NCBI RefSeq assembly: GCF_001905905.1
Contig: NZ_LIVT01000003.1
Coordinates: 1,007,001 to 1,071,000, forward strand
DNA: 64,000 nucleotides
Direction: 5' to 3'
DNA from: Streptomyces sp. CB02366
GTDB lineage: Bacteria; Actinomycetota; Actinomycetes; Streptomycetales; Streptomycetaceae
Each line of letters starts with the position of its first letter. The stretch's first letter is position 1. Positions 25,608 to 35,268 of this stretch are shown one piece after another. The notes beneath the pieces are model-generated. The model worked only from the letters and a program-made list of their open reading frames with translations. It ran no database searches and was not told where the DNA came from. The position numbers were made by a program, and so were the translations under genes.

Positions 25608-26357
25608 TCAGAACTCGTCGGCGCCGTTGCGCAGCTGGGGGGTCCAGTAGCCCGTGGCCCACTTCTGCGGGTTGACGGACAGGCCCTCGGCGGCGGGGGA
25701 CTTCACGACGGCCATGCCGCCGCCGTTGGCCTTCAGCGTGACGGTGAACTCCTTCACCGTCTCGGTGGTCTCCTTGCGGCCGCCCTCGGACATGCGCACC
25801 GCGGCATAGGCGGACTGGCCGGGCTCCAGGACCACCGGGGAGGCCGGCTTGCTCTTGGCGACCGGCGGGACGATGCCCCGCGCGTTGTCCAGGAAGTGGA
25901 TGTGCGGGTACTCCTTCATCTCGCAGCGCGCGCCGGAGGTGTTCTTCGCGGACAGCGTCAGGTGGGTGTAGGGAGGACCGTCCTGGCGCTCGGCGGTGAT
26001 CTTGAGGCCCTTGGCGGTGCAGAGGGGGGCGTTGCCCGGCGCGTCGCTCCGGCTCTGCGAGCTCCGGCTCTGCGAGCCCTGGTTCGTGTCGCCGCTCTGC
26101 TCGCCACCGCTCTGGGCCTTGTCGCCGCCCTGCTCACCAGCGTCCTGGCCGCTGCTCTGCGTCTCGCCGCCCGGGGCCTTGTCGCCGCTCTGCGCCACCG
26201 GGGTCGTGGAGGAGGAGGACGCTGCGGAGGCGGCGCGGTCCGTCGTACCGGCGGACGCGGCCCCGCCGTCGTCGCCGCCGCACGCGGTGAGCGAGAGGGC
26301 GAGGGCGGCGGTGGCCGCGGAGACGAGTACGGCGGTGCGGTTGCGGTAGGTGCGCAT
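25608..26357 (-). CDS. DUF4232 lipoprotein
   Basis: 249-aa exported lipoprotein. The signal peptide ends in the lipobox LTAC (ALALSLTACGGDDGG). A Ser/Gln/Gly-rich linker of about 80 residues precedes the globular DUF4232 domain (CTAKGLKITAERQDGPPYTH, LSAKNTSGARCEMKEYPHIH, VLEPGQSAYAAVRM), with one Cys pair that may form a disulphide. It is anchored outside the membrane; no known ligand. ATG at 26357. It follows the AfsR-type regulator on the same strand about 200 bases downstream. Confidence 0.88.
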   Translation of the reverse strand: MRTYRNRTAVLVSAATAALALSLTACGGDDGGAASAGTTDRAASAASSSSTTPVAQSGDKAPGGETQSSGQDAGEQGGDKAQSGGEQSGDTNQGSQSRSSQSRSDAPGNAPLCTAKGLKITAERQDGPPYTHLTLSAKNTSGARCEMKEYPHIHFLDNARGIVPPVAKSKPASPVVLEPGQSAYAAVRMSEGGRKETTETVKEFTVTLKANGGGMAVVKSPAAEGLSVNPQKWATGYWTPQLRNGADEF

Positions 26358-26554
26358 GGCGAGTTCCCCGAGATGAGTGACCGCCTCCGCCTGTTCAGCG
26401 GTGAAGCGGCCGGTGAGCTGCTGACAGGTAGGAGTCTGGGCGGCCCCGCTCACGTTCCGGTGGCGTCCCGCTGACGTTCGGCTGACGCCCTCGAATTTCC
26501 TCGCTCCACCCCGGCGGCCCCTCTTCCACCTGCGGGAGTGCCGGCCGGCGCGGC

Positions 26555-29422
26555 TCAGGGCGCGGTGGCGAGGCGGAGCGCGGACCGCTCGTGGCGTACG
26601 CGGTAGGAGGGGTCGGCCGTGGTGCGCAGCAGGACCTCCAGCGCCCGCACCGCGCCCTCGTCGTAACCGGCGTCCTCCGCCTCCCGCGCGGCCCGGTCCA
26701 GCAGCCGGATGCCGTCCTCCTCCTCGCCCAGCGCCAGACGGGCCTCGCCGCAGATCGCCAGCAGCAGCGACCGGCGCGCGGCCTCCTCGTGCTCGGGGCC
26801 CAGGTCGAGCGCGGTCCGCGCACAGGCCAGCGCCTCCTCCGGGCGGCGCGCGGTGAGCCGCATCCGCGCCAGATGCTGGAGGGCGAGCATCTCGGTGTGC
26901 CGGTCCTCCTCCCGGCGGGCCAGCTCCACGGCGCGGACGCAGTTCTCCGACGCGGTCGGCAACTCGCCCAGCTCGGCCTGGACGACCGCCAGGTTGACCA
27001 GCGCGGTCGCCTCGCCCAGCGGGTCGCCGGCCTCCCGGGCGAGCTGCGGCGAGCGCTCCAGCAGGTCCGCGGCCTCGGCGGTCCGGCCCTCCTCCGTCAG
27101 CACCCAGCCCAGCAGCGTGAGCACCCTCGATTCGGCGTACGCGTCCTTTCCCGCGCGGGCCGACTCCAGGGCCAGCTCCAGCAGCGGCGCCCAGTTGTCC
27201 CGTACCCGCCACACCACCTGCGGCCACTGGAGCAGGATGATCCGCCAGGCCCGGTCCTCCAGGCCCGCCTCCCGCGCCGCCTGGGCCGCCAGCGCCAGGT
27301 TGTCCCGCTCGCCGGCCAGCCAGCGCATCGCCTCGTCCCGGCCGGTGAAGTCCCGTACGGCGGTGGGCCGGCGGAAGCCGTCCGGCAGGACGAAGCAGGA
27401 CTCGCCGCCGGGCTCCGCCGTGTCGGCGGCGGCCAGCGCGGTGGCGATGCAGTGGTCGAGCACCCCGAGGAGTGCCTCGTGCGCGGAGGCGGGGTCGAGG
27501 CCCCGAGCGTAGAGGCGTACCAGGTCGTGCAGGACCCACCGGCCCGGGGCCGTCTCGGCGACCAGGTGGGCGTCGGACAGCCGCTCCAGGGCCGCCGCCG
27601 CGACCACCGGGTCCGTCCCCGCCAGCGCGGCCGCCGCGTACGGGTCGACAGAGCCGCCGGGGTGGTGCCCGAGCCGTGCGAAGTGGTGGACGGCGTCCGG
27701 CGGGAGGTGCTGGACGGTCAGCCGCAGCGCGGCTGCGACGCCCGTGTCGTCCACGTCGAGGCACGCCAGCCGACGGCGCTCGTCGGCCAGTTCGTCGGCG
27801 AGGGCGGCCAGCGTCCACCGGGGCCGCCCCGCCAGCCGGGCGGCGGTGACGCGCAGCGCGAGCGGCAGCCCGCCGCAGAGTTCGGCGAGCCGACGGGCCG
27901 CCACCGGTTCGGCGAGGACCCGCTCCTCCCCCAGCACCCCGGCGAGCAGCGCCGTGCCGTCGTCGGCCTCCAGTGTGTCGAGCGGGACGGGCCGGGCGGC
28001 GTCCGAGGCGATCAGCCCTTCCAGCCGGTGCCGGCTGGTGACGAGCGTGACGCAGTCCGCGCCGCCCGGAAGCAGCGTCCGGACGGCGGCGGAATCGCGG
28101 ACGTTGTCGAGGACGACCAGCAGCCTGCGCCGGTCGGTCAGCGAACGGAAGAGCGCGGCGGCCGCCGGGGCGGATTCCGGGATCCGGCGCGGCGGGAGGC
28201 CGAGCGCGAGCAGGAACTCCCGCAGGACGTCGACGAGCAGGGGCTCGCCGGCCTCGCTGAACCCGCGCAGGTCCGCGAAGAGGCGCCCGTCCGGGAAGAG
28301 CGCGTCGTTGCGGTGCGCCCACTGGAGCGCCAGGGCGGTCTTGCCGACCCCGGCGGGGCCGGTGACCAGGCAGACGGGCGACTCGCCCGCCGCCGCCCGG
28401 GTGAGCGCGGCCAGCTCGGCGGTGCGCCCCTGGAAGCCGCGGGGGGCCCGGGGGAGCAGGTCGACGGGGAGGGGGTCGGCGGGATGCACCGCGGGTGCGG
28501 CGGGCCAGGGGCGCGGGGCGGCGGGGGGCGTCTCCGCCGTGCCGCCGCCGCCCGATGGCGCGTCGGCGACGGCGACGGGCGGCCCGGCCGGGGCCTCGGC
28601 GGCCCCGGCGGAGGAGGACGCGGAGCGGGACGGGGCCGGCGGAGCCCCGGTACGGGCCGCCGGGGCGGCGGCCGTGGGCACCGGGTCGCCGCGCAGGATC
28701 AGCGCGTAGGCGTCGGCGAGCTTGGGCCCGGGGTCGATGCCCAGTTCGTCGGCGAGGAGCCGCCTGGTGCGGTGGAAACGGTCCAGGGCCTCCGACTGGC
28801 GCCCCGCCCGGTACAGCGCCAGCATCAGCTCGGCGGCCAGCGACTCCCGCAACGGGTGCGCCGAGGTCTCCGCCGCCAGCAGGGCCGCCGCGCGGTGGTG
28901 CTCGCCCAGGGTGCCGTACGTACGGGCCAGCAGCTCGACCGTCGCCAGCCGCGACTCCTCCAGGGAGTGCGCGGCGGCCCGGAGCGGGGGACCGGCGAAC
29001 GCCCCGCTGAGGGCGGGGCCCTGCCAGTGGGACAGGGCCTCCTTCAGCATCAGCACGGTGTCCGCCGGGCTGCGCTGCTCCCGCGCCAGCATCAGCAGTT
29101 CTTCGAACCGCTGCGCGTCCACCAGCGTCTCGGGAACCCGCAGCACGTACGCGTCACCGAGGGTGACCAGCTCGACCCCGTACGCCTCCGCGTCCGCGCC
29201 CACCAGCAGGGCGCGCAGGCGCGACACATGGCCCTGGATGACACTGCGGGCCTGCAGCGGCGGGGTGTCGTCCCACAGGGAGTCCATCAGCCGGCCGATG
29301 GAGACCGGGGTGTTGGCGGACAGCAGCAGCGCGGCGAGCAGGCTGCGCCGTTTGGCGGGCCCCAGCGGCAGCGGTCCGGTGTGCGTTTCCACGGCGACCG
29401 TGCCGAGCAGCCGGAACTCCAC
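26555..29422 (-). CDS. AfsR/SARP-family regulator with NB-ARC and TPR
   Basis: 955-aa regulator of the AfsR type. Residues about 1-95 are an OmpR-like winged helix (FRLLGTVAVETHTGPLPLG, KRRSLLAALLLSANTPVS, VIQGHVSRLRALL). About 95-245 is the BTAD helical domain (VDAQRFEELLMLAREQ ... RLLADELGIDPGPKLADAY). A Pro/Ala linker follows, then the STAND ATPase with P-loop VTGPAGVGKTALALQW near 355 and LLVVLDNVRDSAAVRTLLPG. The C-terminal 300 residues are TPR-like helices. Members switch on secondary metabolism after ATP-driven assembly. GTG at 29422 is chosen for GAGGAG six bases upstream. No biosynthetic cluster is adjacent, so targets are probably elsewhere. Confidence 0.93.
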   Translation of the reverse strand: MEFRLLGTVAVETHTGPLPLGPAKRRSLLAALLLSANTPVSIGRLMDSLWDDTPPLQARSVIQGHVSRLRALLVGADAEAYGVELVTLGDAYVLRVPETLVDAQRFEELLMLAREQRSPADTVLMLKEALSHWQGPALSGAFAGPPLRAAAHSLEESRLATVELLARTYGTLGEHHRAAALLAAETSAHPLRESLAAELMLALYRAGRQSEALDRFHRTRRLLADELGIDPGPKLADAYALILRGDPVPTAAAPAARTGAPPAPSRSASSSAGAAEAPAGPPVAVADAPSGGGGTAETPPAAPRPWPAAPAVHPADPLPVDLLPRAPRGFQGRTAELAALTRAAAGESPVCLVTGPAGVGKTALALQWAHRNDALFPDGRLFADLRGFSEAGEPLLVDVLREFLLALGLPPRRIPESAPAAAALFRSLTDRRRLLVVLDNVRDSAAVRTLLPGGADCVTLVTSRHRLEGLIASDAARPVPLDTLEADDGTALLAGVLGEERVLAEPVAARRLAELCGGLPLALRVTAARLAGRPRWTLAALADELADERRRLACLDVDDTGVAAALRLTVQHLPPDAVHHFARLGHHPGGSVDPYAAAALAGTDPVVAAAALERLSDAHLVAETAPGRWVLHDLVRLYARGLDPASAHEALLGVLDHCIATALAAADTAEPGGESCFVLPDGFRRPTAVRDFTGRDEAMRWLAGERDNLALAAQAAREAGLEDRAWRIILLQWPQVVWRVRDNWAPLLELALESARAGKDAYAESRVLTLLGWVLTEEGRTAEAADLLERSPQLAREAGDPLGEATALVNLAVVQAELGELPTASENCVRAVELARREEDRHTEMLALQHLARMRLTARRPEEALACARTALDLGPEHEEAARRSLLLAICGEARLALGEEEDGIRLLDRAAREAEDAGYDEGAVRALEVLLRTTADPSYRVRHERSALRLATAP

Positions 29423-29566
29423 GAACGGCTCCTCTTCGGGGCGGGGCGCACCCACGGTGGGGGCGCGGGATCCGTCCCAGAATATCGGGATCTCCGCGGG
29501 GCCGGCACCGGGCCGCCCGCCCGGCGGCGACGCTCGGCCGGCCGGGCCGTTCGCCGCCGCGGGCCG

Positions 29567-29788
29567 TCAGTGGTAGCGCTGTTCGTCGTCCGCGACGACG
29601 GTGGTGGTGGGCGGCACGACCATCCGGCGGCGCCGCGCGATGCTCATGTACACGAAGACCCCGATGAGGCCGACGAGCATCATGATCCATCCGACCAGGT
29701 CGACGTTGACCGAGTCGACCTGCCAGTCGGTGGCGAACGCCAGGATCGCGCCGGCACCGATCAGGAGAATGCATCCTCCGAGTCCCAT
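29567..29788 (-). CDS. Small two-helix membrane protein (DUF6458-like)
   Basis: 73-aa protein with two membrane helices (GCILLIGAGAILAFAT and VGWIMMLVGLIGVFVYMSI) joined by WQVDSVNVDL. A basic RRRR turn and a hydrophilic tail follow. This pattern recurs in actinobacteria as a conserved small membrane protein of unknown role. ATG at 29788 with GGAGG upstream. Confidence 0.85.
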   Translation of the reverse strand: MGLGGCILLIGAGAILAFATDWQVDSVNVDLVGWIMMLVGLIGVFVYMSIARRRRMVVPPTTTVVADDEQRYH

Positions 29789-29923
29789 GACTTCCGCCTC
29801 CTCGACCGCCCGGGGGGTCCGAGCCGGTGTACGGATCGCGTACCCGGCCCGGCAACAACCATGTGCGCGCGGGAGGTTGCACCTTCCCGACCGGGGGCGA
29901 GGAGGCGGTGGGGCGTCCTCGGG

Positions 29924-31222
29924 TCAGCCGGCGAGGAACGCGGTCAGCGCGTTCGCCAGCAGGTACGGGTCGTCCGCGCCGCACAGCTCACGGGCGCTGT
30001 GCATCGAGAGGATCGCCACGCCGATGTCCACGGTCTGGATGCCGTGCCGGGCGGCGGTGATCGGACCGATCGTGGTGCCGCAGGGCATGGCGTTGTTGGA
30101 GACGAAGCTCTGCCACGGCACGCCCGCCTTCTCGCAGGCGGCGGCGAACACCGCGCGCCCGCTGCCGTCGGTGGCGTACCGCATGTTGACGTTGACCTTG
30201 AGGATCGGTCCGCCGTTGGCGACCGGGTGGTGCGTCGGATCGTGCCGCTCCGCGTAGTTGGGGTGCACGGCGTGACCGGTGTCGGAGGAGAGGCAGACGG
30301 TGCCGGCGAAGGCGCGGGCGCGGTCCTCGTACGTGCCGCCGCGCGCGAACACCGAACGCTCCAGCACCGAGCCCAGCAGCGGCCCGTCGGCCCCGGTGTC
30401 GGACTGGGAGCCGTTCTCCTCGTGGTCGAAGGCGGCGAGCACCGGGATGTACGGGATGTCGGCGTCGCTCTGCCCGGCGACGGCGGCCAGGGCGGCGGTC
30501 GCGGCGTGCACCGAGAGCAGGTTGTCCATCCGGGGGCCGGCCAGCAGCTCCCGGTCCCGGCCCAGGTAGGAGGGCGGCTCGATGGCGTGGGGCATCAGGT
30601 CCCAGCCGGTGACGTCCTCCGCGTCGACGCCCGCCTCCTCGGCGACGAACCGGATCAGGTCGCCCTCCTCGACGTCGCCGAGCCCCCAGATCGGCTGCAT
30701 GTGCTTCTGCCGGTCGAGCTTCAGGCCGTCGGTGTTGGCCGACCGGTCCAGGTGCACGGCCAGCTGCGGCACCCGCAGCAGCGCCCGGTCGATGTTGACC
30801 AGCCGGTGGGTGCCGTCGCGCAGCGAGATCCGGCCGGCCAGACCGAGGTCCCGGTCGAGCCAGGTGTTGAGCAGGGTGCCGCCGTAGACCTCGACGGCGA
30901 TCTGACGCCAGCCGTGCGCCCCGGTGTCGGGCAGCGGCTTCACCCGCAGGTTGGGGGAGTCGGTGTGCGCCCCGGCGATCCGGAACGGGGTGTGCGCCTC
31001 GGCGCCCTCCGGCACATACCAGGCGACGATGGCCCCGCCGCGCAGCACGTACTTCCCGCCGGCCGACGCGTCCCAGGCGGCGGTCTCCTCGACCTGCCGG
31101 AACCCTGCCTCCTCCAGCCGGGCGGCGGCGTTCGCCACGGCGTGGTACGGGGACGGGCTGGCCGCCAGGTAGGACATCAGGTCATCGGTGTGGGCGCGGT
31201 CGAACCGGAGAGGGGAACTCAT
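29924..31222 (-). CDS. M18-family aminopeptidase
   Basis: 432-aa cytosolic di-zinc aminopeptidase (DAP/ApeB type) removing N-terminal residues from peptides. Metal and catalytic motifs are IAGAHTDSPNL (HxD), MDNLLS, the Glu pair in FDHEENGSQSDTGA, and the final His in GVAILSMHSARELCG. The typical N-terminus is DRAHTDDLMSYLAASPSPYH. ATG at 31222 begins the conserved part; upstream codons are not conserved-looking. It probably forms a large dodecamer as in the family. A Uma2 fragment lies directly upstream. Confidence 0.93.
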   Translation of the reverse strand: MSSPLRFDRAHTDDLMSYLAASPSPYHAVANAAARLEEAGFRQVEETAAWDASAGGKYVLRGGAIVAWYVPEGAEAHTPFRIAGAHTDSPNLRVKPLPDTGAHGWRQIAVEVYGGTLLNTWLDRDLGLAGRISLRDGTHRLVNIDRALLRVPQLAVHLDRSANTDGLKLDRQKHMQPIWGLGDVEEGDLIRFVAEEAGVDAEDVTGWDLMPHAIEPPSYLGRDRELLAGPRMDNLLSVHAATAALAAVAGQSDADIPYIPVLAAFDHEENGSQSDTGADGPLLGSVLERSVFARGGTYEDRARAFAGTVCLSSDTGHAVHPNYAERHDPTHHPVANGGPILKVNVNMRYATDGSGRAVFAAACEKAGVPWQSFVSNNAMPCGTTIGPITAARHGIQTVDIGVAILSMHSARELCGADDPYLLANALTAFLAG

Positions 31223-31272
31223 GTTCTTCACTGTAACGAGGAAGCGGAATCCGGTATCCGGTGACCACGGGA

Positions 31273-31542
31273 TCACCGGTCCGGCGGACGCCCGGCCCGC
31301 AGCTCGTCGATCGCGGTCAGGCCGATGTCGATGTCGATGTCGTACGGGGCGGAGAGCTTGAGCCGGTCGTGGTGGACGCCGGTGGAGACGTACGCCTTGT
31401 CGACGGGGTCGAGCTCGTAGGTGATGACCATGGGCCGGTCGTTTTCGCCGGTCATCTCGACGAGCCGGCAGTGCTGGACGCCCGCCGCCGCGTACTGGTG
31501 CGGCTCGGTGTCCCGGTCGCGGTCAGCGTACCCAGCCGATAC
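31273..31542 (-). pseudogene. C-terminal remnant of a Uma2-family endonuclease
   Basis: An 89-codon open stretch resembles only the C-terminal half of Uma2 (DUF820) proteins: PHQYAAAGVQHCRLVE matches the YAAAGIPxYWxVE turn, and VITYELDPVDKAYVSTGVHH with LKLSAPYDIDIDI matches the terminal strands. The catalytic N-terminal half is absent; a hairpin and the acyl-CoA dehydrogenase end lie there instead. Conserved Trp and Tyr near the active-site strand are changed (HCRL). Streptomyces genomes carry many Uma2 copies, so a decayed one is plausible. A short expressed protein starting at an internal Met cannot be excluded. Confidence 0.6.
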
Positions 31543-31544
31543 GA

Positions 31545-31582
31545 CGGCGCCGCCACCCGAAAGGATTCGGATGGCGGCGCCG
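31545..31582 (-). terminator. Hairpin terminator of the acyl-CoA dehydrogenase gene
   Basis: CGGCGCCGCCA-CCGAA pairs with TTCGG-TGGCGGCGCCG around AGGA, one mismatch in a 17-bp stem. It lies about 30 bases past the stop at 31611. Confidence 0.8.
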
Positions 31583-31610
31583 GGGTGACATACCGAGCGG
31601 GCGGGCGGTC

Positions 31611-33437
31611 CTAGAACGCGGCCTCGTCCAGCTCCATCAGGGAGTTGTCCACGGCCTCGGCGAGCGCGCGCTCGGTCGAGACGCCGGGCAGGACGTTGGC
31701 GGCGAAGAACTTCGCGGCGGCGATCTTGCCCTGGTAGAAGGCGGTGTCCTTGGCGGAGGCGGTCGGCAGCTTCTCCGCGGCGACCGCCGCGCCCTTGAGC
31801 AGCAGGTAGCCGACGACGACGTCGCCGGACGCCATCAGCAGGCGGGTGGTGTTGAGGCCCACCTTGTAGATGTTCTTGACGTCCTCGCCGGTCGCGGTGA
31901 GGTCGGTGATCATCGTGCCGACGATCGCCTCCAGGTCCACGGCGGCCTTGGCGAGCGAGTCCAGCGCCGGGGCCAGCTCCTCGTTGCCCTGGGCCTCGGC
32001 GAGGAACTTCTTGATCTCCTCGGAGAGCGTGTTGAGCGAGGCGCCCTGGTCGCGGACGATCTTGCGGAAGAAGAAGTCCTGGCCCTGGATCGCCGTGGTG
32101 CCCTCGTAGAGGGTGTCGATCTTGGCGTCCCGGATGTACTGCTCGACCGGGTACTCCTGGAGGTAGCCGGAGCCGCCGAAGGTCTGGAGCGACTGCGCGA
32201 GCTGCTCGTAGGACTTCTCGGAGCCGTAGCCCTTCACGATCGGCAGCAGCAGGTCGTTGAGGCCGTTCAGCGCCTTGGCGTCCTCGCCCGCGGCCTCCTT
32301 CTCCTGGATCGCGTCCTGGACGGCGGCCGTGTACAGCACGAGGGAGCGCATGCCCTCGGCGTACGCCTTCTGCGTCATGAGCGAGCGGCGCACGTCGGGG
32401 TGGTGGGTGATGGTGACCTTGGGCGCGGTCTTGTCCATGAAGTTCGCCAGGTCGGGGCCCTGGACGCGCTCCTTGGCGTACTCCAGCGCGTTCAGGTAGC
32501 CCGTGGAGAGGGTGGCGATGGCCTTCGTGCCGACCATCATGCGGGCGAACTCGATGATGCGGAACATCTGGCGGATGCCGTCGTGCTTGTCGCCGATCAG
32601 CCAGCCCTTGGCGGGGTGCTGGTCGCCGAACGTCATCTCGCAGGTGTTGGACGCCTTGAGGCCCATCTTGTGCTCGACGTTGGTGGCGTACACGCCGTTG
32701 CGCTCGCCCAGCTCGCCGGTGGTCCAGTCGAAGTGGAACTTCGGGACCATGAAGAGGGAGAGGCCCTTGGTGCCCGGTCCGGCGCCCTCGGGGCGGGCGA
32801 GCACGTAGTGGATGATGTTCTCGGACATGTCGTGCTCGCCCGAGGTGATGAAGCGCTTCACGCCCTCGATGTGCCAGGAGCCGTCCTCCTGCCGCACGGC
32901 CTTCGTCCGGCCGGCGCCGACGTCCGAGCCGGCGTCCGGCTCGGTCAGCACCATCGTCGAGCCCCACTGCTTCTCGACGGCGATCTCCGCGATCTTCTTC
33001 TGCTCCTCGTTGCCCTCGTCGAAGAGGATGCCGGCGAAGGCCGGGCCGGAGGAGTACATCCACACGGCCGGGTTCGAGCCGAGCAGCAGCTCCGCGTAGC
33101 CCCAGATCAGGGAGCGCGGGGAGGTCGTGCCGCCGATCTCCTCCGGCAGGCCCAGGCGCCAGTACTCGGAGTCCATGAACGCCTGGTAGGACTTCCGGAA
33201 GCTCGCCGGGACCGGGGCGGTCTTGGTCTCCGGGTCGAAGACCGGCGGGTTGCGGTCGGCGTCGGCGTAGGAGTCGGCGAGCTCGTTCTCGGCGAGGCGC
33301 GCGATCTCTTCCAGGATGCTCTTCGCGGTGTCGACGTCCATCTCACCGAACGGACCGGTGCCGTACACCTTGTCGCGCCCGAGGACCTCGAAGAGGTTGA
33401 ACTCGATGTCGCGGAGATTCGACTTGTAGTGCCCCAT
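31611..33437 (-). CDS. Acyl-CoA dehydrogenase (long, FadE5-like)
   Basis: 608-aa flavoprotein that makes the 2,3-double bond in fatty acyl-CoA beta-oxidation. FAD/substrate motifs are [36 protein letters not shown] and [18 protein letters not shown]. The catalytic base is Glu in [16 protein letters not shown]. At about 600 residues it belongs to the long class with an extra C-terminal domain, like FadE5 of mycobacteria, rather than the 380-aa class. It opens with the family-specific [23 protein letters not shown] at 33437. No electron-transfer flavoprotein genes are adjacent. Confidence 0.94.
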   Translation of the reverse strand: MGHYKSNLRDIEFNLFEVLGRDKVYGTGPFGEMDVDTAKSILEEIARLAENELADSYADADRNPPVFDPETKTAPVPASFRKSYQAFMDSEYWRLGLPEEIGGTTSPRSLIWGYAELLLGSNPAVWMYSSGPAFAGILFDEGNEEQKKIAEIAVEKQWGSTMVLTEPDAGSDVGAGRTKAVRQEDGSWHIEGVKRFITSGEHDMSENIIHYVLARPEGAGPGTKGLSLFMVPKFHFDWTTGELGERNGVYATNVEHKMGLKASNTCEMTFGDQHPAKGWLIGDKHDGIRQMFRIIEFARMMVGTKAIATLSTGYLNALEYAKERVQGPDLANFMDKTAPKVTITHHPDVRRSLMTQKAYAEGMRSLVLYTAAVQDAIQEKEAAGEDAKALNGLNDLLLPIVKGYGSEKSYEQLAQSLQTFGGSGYLQEYPVEQYIRDAKIDTLYEGTTAIQGQDFFFRKIVRDQGASLNTLSEEIKKFLAEAQGNEELAPALDSLAKAAVDLEAIVGTMITDLTATGEDVKNIYKVGLNTTRLLMASGDVVVGYLLLKGAAVAAEKLPTASAKDTAFYQGKIAAAKFFAANVLPGVSTERALAEAVDNSLMELDEAAF

Positions 33438-33602
33438 GGGAAGGCTCCGTAATCAATAGCAGTGGCGCGCGGCGCCCCGGGGAGATGCGGGTCGGGCGAC
33501 AGGCAGACATGGGTCGGTCAGCTGACCCCTCCGATGATGCTACCCGTCAGTAATAAGGCGCAACCCCTCAAGCCGCAGATGTGTCCGATTACTCTTTGCG
33601 GC

Positions 33603-34070
33603 ATGTACGGCTACGACCAGAACCCTGGTGCTCAGCAGCAGATGGGTCAGATGGGCCAGATGGGTCAGATGGGCGGCGGCTACGGGGAGCAGCCGCTGTA
33701 TCCCGAACCGTCGCCGCCCTCCCTGGCCGACGCGGTACGGGCCTTCACCACCGGCTCCCTCTCCGCCGAGGACTTCCAGCAGATCTTCGCGACGTCGAAG
33801 GTCTACTGCCCGCGCGGCGACAACCCCGGCTTCCTGGCGCTGCACAACACGCAGCAGCCGGTGATCCCGATGTTCACCACGCTCAAGGAGCTGCGGCGGT
33901 ACGCGGGCAAGGAGTCCAAGTACTTCGTGATCACCGGGGCCGAGGTGATCGACCTGCTGCCGACGGGGTACGGCTTCGTCCTCGACATGGAGGGCGACCA
34001 CCGGATGGTCTTCGACGCCAAGGCGGTCGAGCAGATGGTCGACTTCGCGATGCGCCGGATGTACGGGTAG
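33603..34070 (+). CDS. SseB-like protein
   Basis: 155-aa small protein. The N-terminus has a Gln/Met/Gly stretch with repeated GQM units encoded by near-identical 9-base repeats (33643-33672). The SseB-type domain follows (SLADAVRAFTTGSLSAEDFQ, VIPMFTTLKELRRYAGK, YFVITGAEVIDLLPTGYGFVLD). SseB domains are found in enhanced-serine-sensitivity and secretion-related proteins; the role in actinomycetes is unknown. ATG at 33603. The divergent acyl-CoA dehydrogenase begins 165 bases away; a hairpin follows the stop. Confidence 0.8.
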   Translation: MYGYDQNPGAQQQMGQMGQMGQMGGGYGEQPLYPEPSPPSLADAVRAFTTGSLSAEDFQQIFATSKVYCPRGDNPGFLALHNTQQPVIPMFTTLKELRRYAGKESKYFVITGAEVIDLLPTGYGFVLDMEGDHRMVFDAKAVEQMVDFAMRRMYG

Positions 34071-34115
34071 GGGTTCCGGGCCGGCTCGTCGCCGGCCTGC
34101 GGTTTCTTCTGCGGG

Positions 34116-34150
34116 ACGAGGGCCCGCGCCGACTCGGCGCGGGCCCTCGT
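34116..34150 (+). terminator. Hairpin terminator after the SseB-like gene
   Basis: ACGAGGGCCCGCGCCGA (34116-34132) pairs with TCGGCGCGGGCCCTCGT (34134-34150), a 17-bp perfect stem 45 bases after the stop. Confidence 0.85.
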
Positions 34151-34194
34151 GCCGTCGTGGCGGGGCCCCGGGAATGCGCGACGCCTTGCAAGAT

Positions 34195-34212
34195 GTTCAT
34201 CGTTCAACTAAA
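34195..34212 (+). promoter_or_regulatory. Tandem GTTCAAC-type motif upstream of the pirin gene
   Basis: GTTCATCGTTCAACTAAA lies 34 bases before the pirin start in a locally AT-rich stretch. It matches 16 of 18 bases of the motif found upstream of the luciferase-like monooxygenase (56307-56324, other strand). A TCAA-N5-TTGA dyad overlaps its end. Probably a shared operator. Confidence 0.55.
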
Positions 34213-34246
34213 TTGATCGCAGAACACTCGCCCGGAGGTGGCCCCC

Positions 34247-35203
34247 ATGCCCGCAGTGACCGTCGACAACCCGCTGACCCTGCCCAAGGTGGCCGCCCCG
34301 GAGAACGCCGCGGCGCGGCCCGTGCTCGCCGTGACGACCGCGCCGACCGGCTTCGAGGGCGAGGGCTTCCCCGTCCGCCGCGCCTTCGCGGGCATCAACT
34401 ACCGGCACCTCGACCCGTTCATCATGATGGACCAGATGGGTGAGGTGGAGTACGCGGCCGGCGAGCCGAAGGGGACCCCCTGGCACCCGCACCGCGGCTT
34501 CGAGACCGTGACGTACCTGATCGACGGGAGCTTCATCCACCAGGACTCCAACGGCGGCGGCGGCACGATCGAGAACGGGGACACCCAGTGGATGACCGCC
34601 GGATCGGGCCTGCTGCACATCGAGGCCCCGCCGGAGTCGCTCGTCATGTCCGGCGGCCTCTTCCACGGCCTCCAGCTCTGGGTGAACCTGCCCAAGGCCG
34701 ACAAGATGATGAACCCCCGCTACCAGGACATCCGCGGCGGTGAGGTCCAGCTCCTCGCCTCGCCCGACGGCGGCGCGCTGCTGCGGGTCATCGCGGGTGA
34801 ACTGGACGGCCACCGGGGCCCCGGCATTACCCACACCCCGATCACGATGATCCACGCCACCGTCCGGCCCGGCGCGGAGGCGGTCCTGCCCTGGCGCGAG
34901 GACTTCAACGGCCTCGCGTACGTCCTGGCCGGGCGCGGCACGGTCGGCGCGGAGCGCCGCCCGATCGCGATGGGGCAGACCGCGGTCTTCGGGAGCGGCG
35001 GCTCGCTGACCGTCCGCGCGGACGAGCGGCAGGACGGCCACACCCCGGACCTGGAGGTCGTGCTCCTCGGCGGACGCCCGATCCGGGAGCCGATGGCGCA
35101 CTACGGGCCGTTCGTGATGAACAGTCAGGCCGAGCTCAAGCAGGCTTTCGAGGACTTCCAGGCCGGCCGGCTCGGCACGGTCCCGGCGGTCCACGGCATG
35201 TGA
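34247..35203 (+). CDS. Pirin family protein
   Basis: 318-aa double-cupin protein. The metal-binding cupin is clear: HLDPFIMMDQMGE, then WHPHRGFETVTYLIDG with two His, and HQDSNGGGGTIENGD with GSGLLHIE. The second cupin starts near LLRVIAGELDG. Pirins bind Fe or Mn; some act as quercetinases, and in Streptomyces a pirin modulates acyl-CoA dehydrogenase activity and central metabolism. The long acyl-CoA dehydrogenase gene only 1 kb away makes that link attractive but unproven. ATG 34247 has GGAGGTG six bases upstream, better than the GTG at 34238. Confidence 0.92.
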   Translation: MPAVTVDNPLTLPKVAAPENAAARPVLAVTTAPTGFEGEGFPVRRAFAGINYRHLDPFIMMDQMGEVEYAAGEPKGTPWHPHRGFETVTYLIDGSFIHQDSNGGGGTIENGDTQWMTAGSGLLHIEAPPESLVMSGGLFHGLQLWVNLPKADKMMNPRYQDIRGGEVQLLASPDGGALLRVIAGELDGHRGPGITHTPITMIHATVRPGAEAVLPWREDFNGLAYVLAGRGTVGAERRPIAMGQTAVFGSGGSLTVRADERQDGHTPDLEVVLLGGRPIREPMAHYGPFVMNSQAELKQAFEDFQAGRLGTVPAVHGM

Positions 35204-35268
35204 CGAGCTGTCACCCGTACGGGGTGTGCGGGCGGGCCCGTCCCCACACCCCGTGATCGGGTGGAAGG

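Noticed and set aside
26591..31264. A 1557-codon open frame on the plus strand
   Set aside because: It runs antisense to the AfsR-type regulator, the small membrane protein and the M18 peptidase. Its composition is the Gly/Val/Arg/Gln pattern of a complementary-frame shadow at high GC, with no recognisable domain.
29924..33437. Mobile element around the Uma2 remnant
   Set aside because: No transposase, terminal inverted repeats or target-site duplication could be seen.
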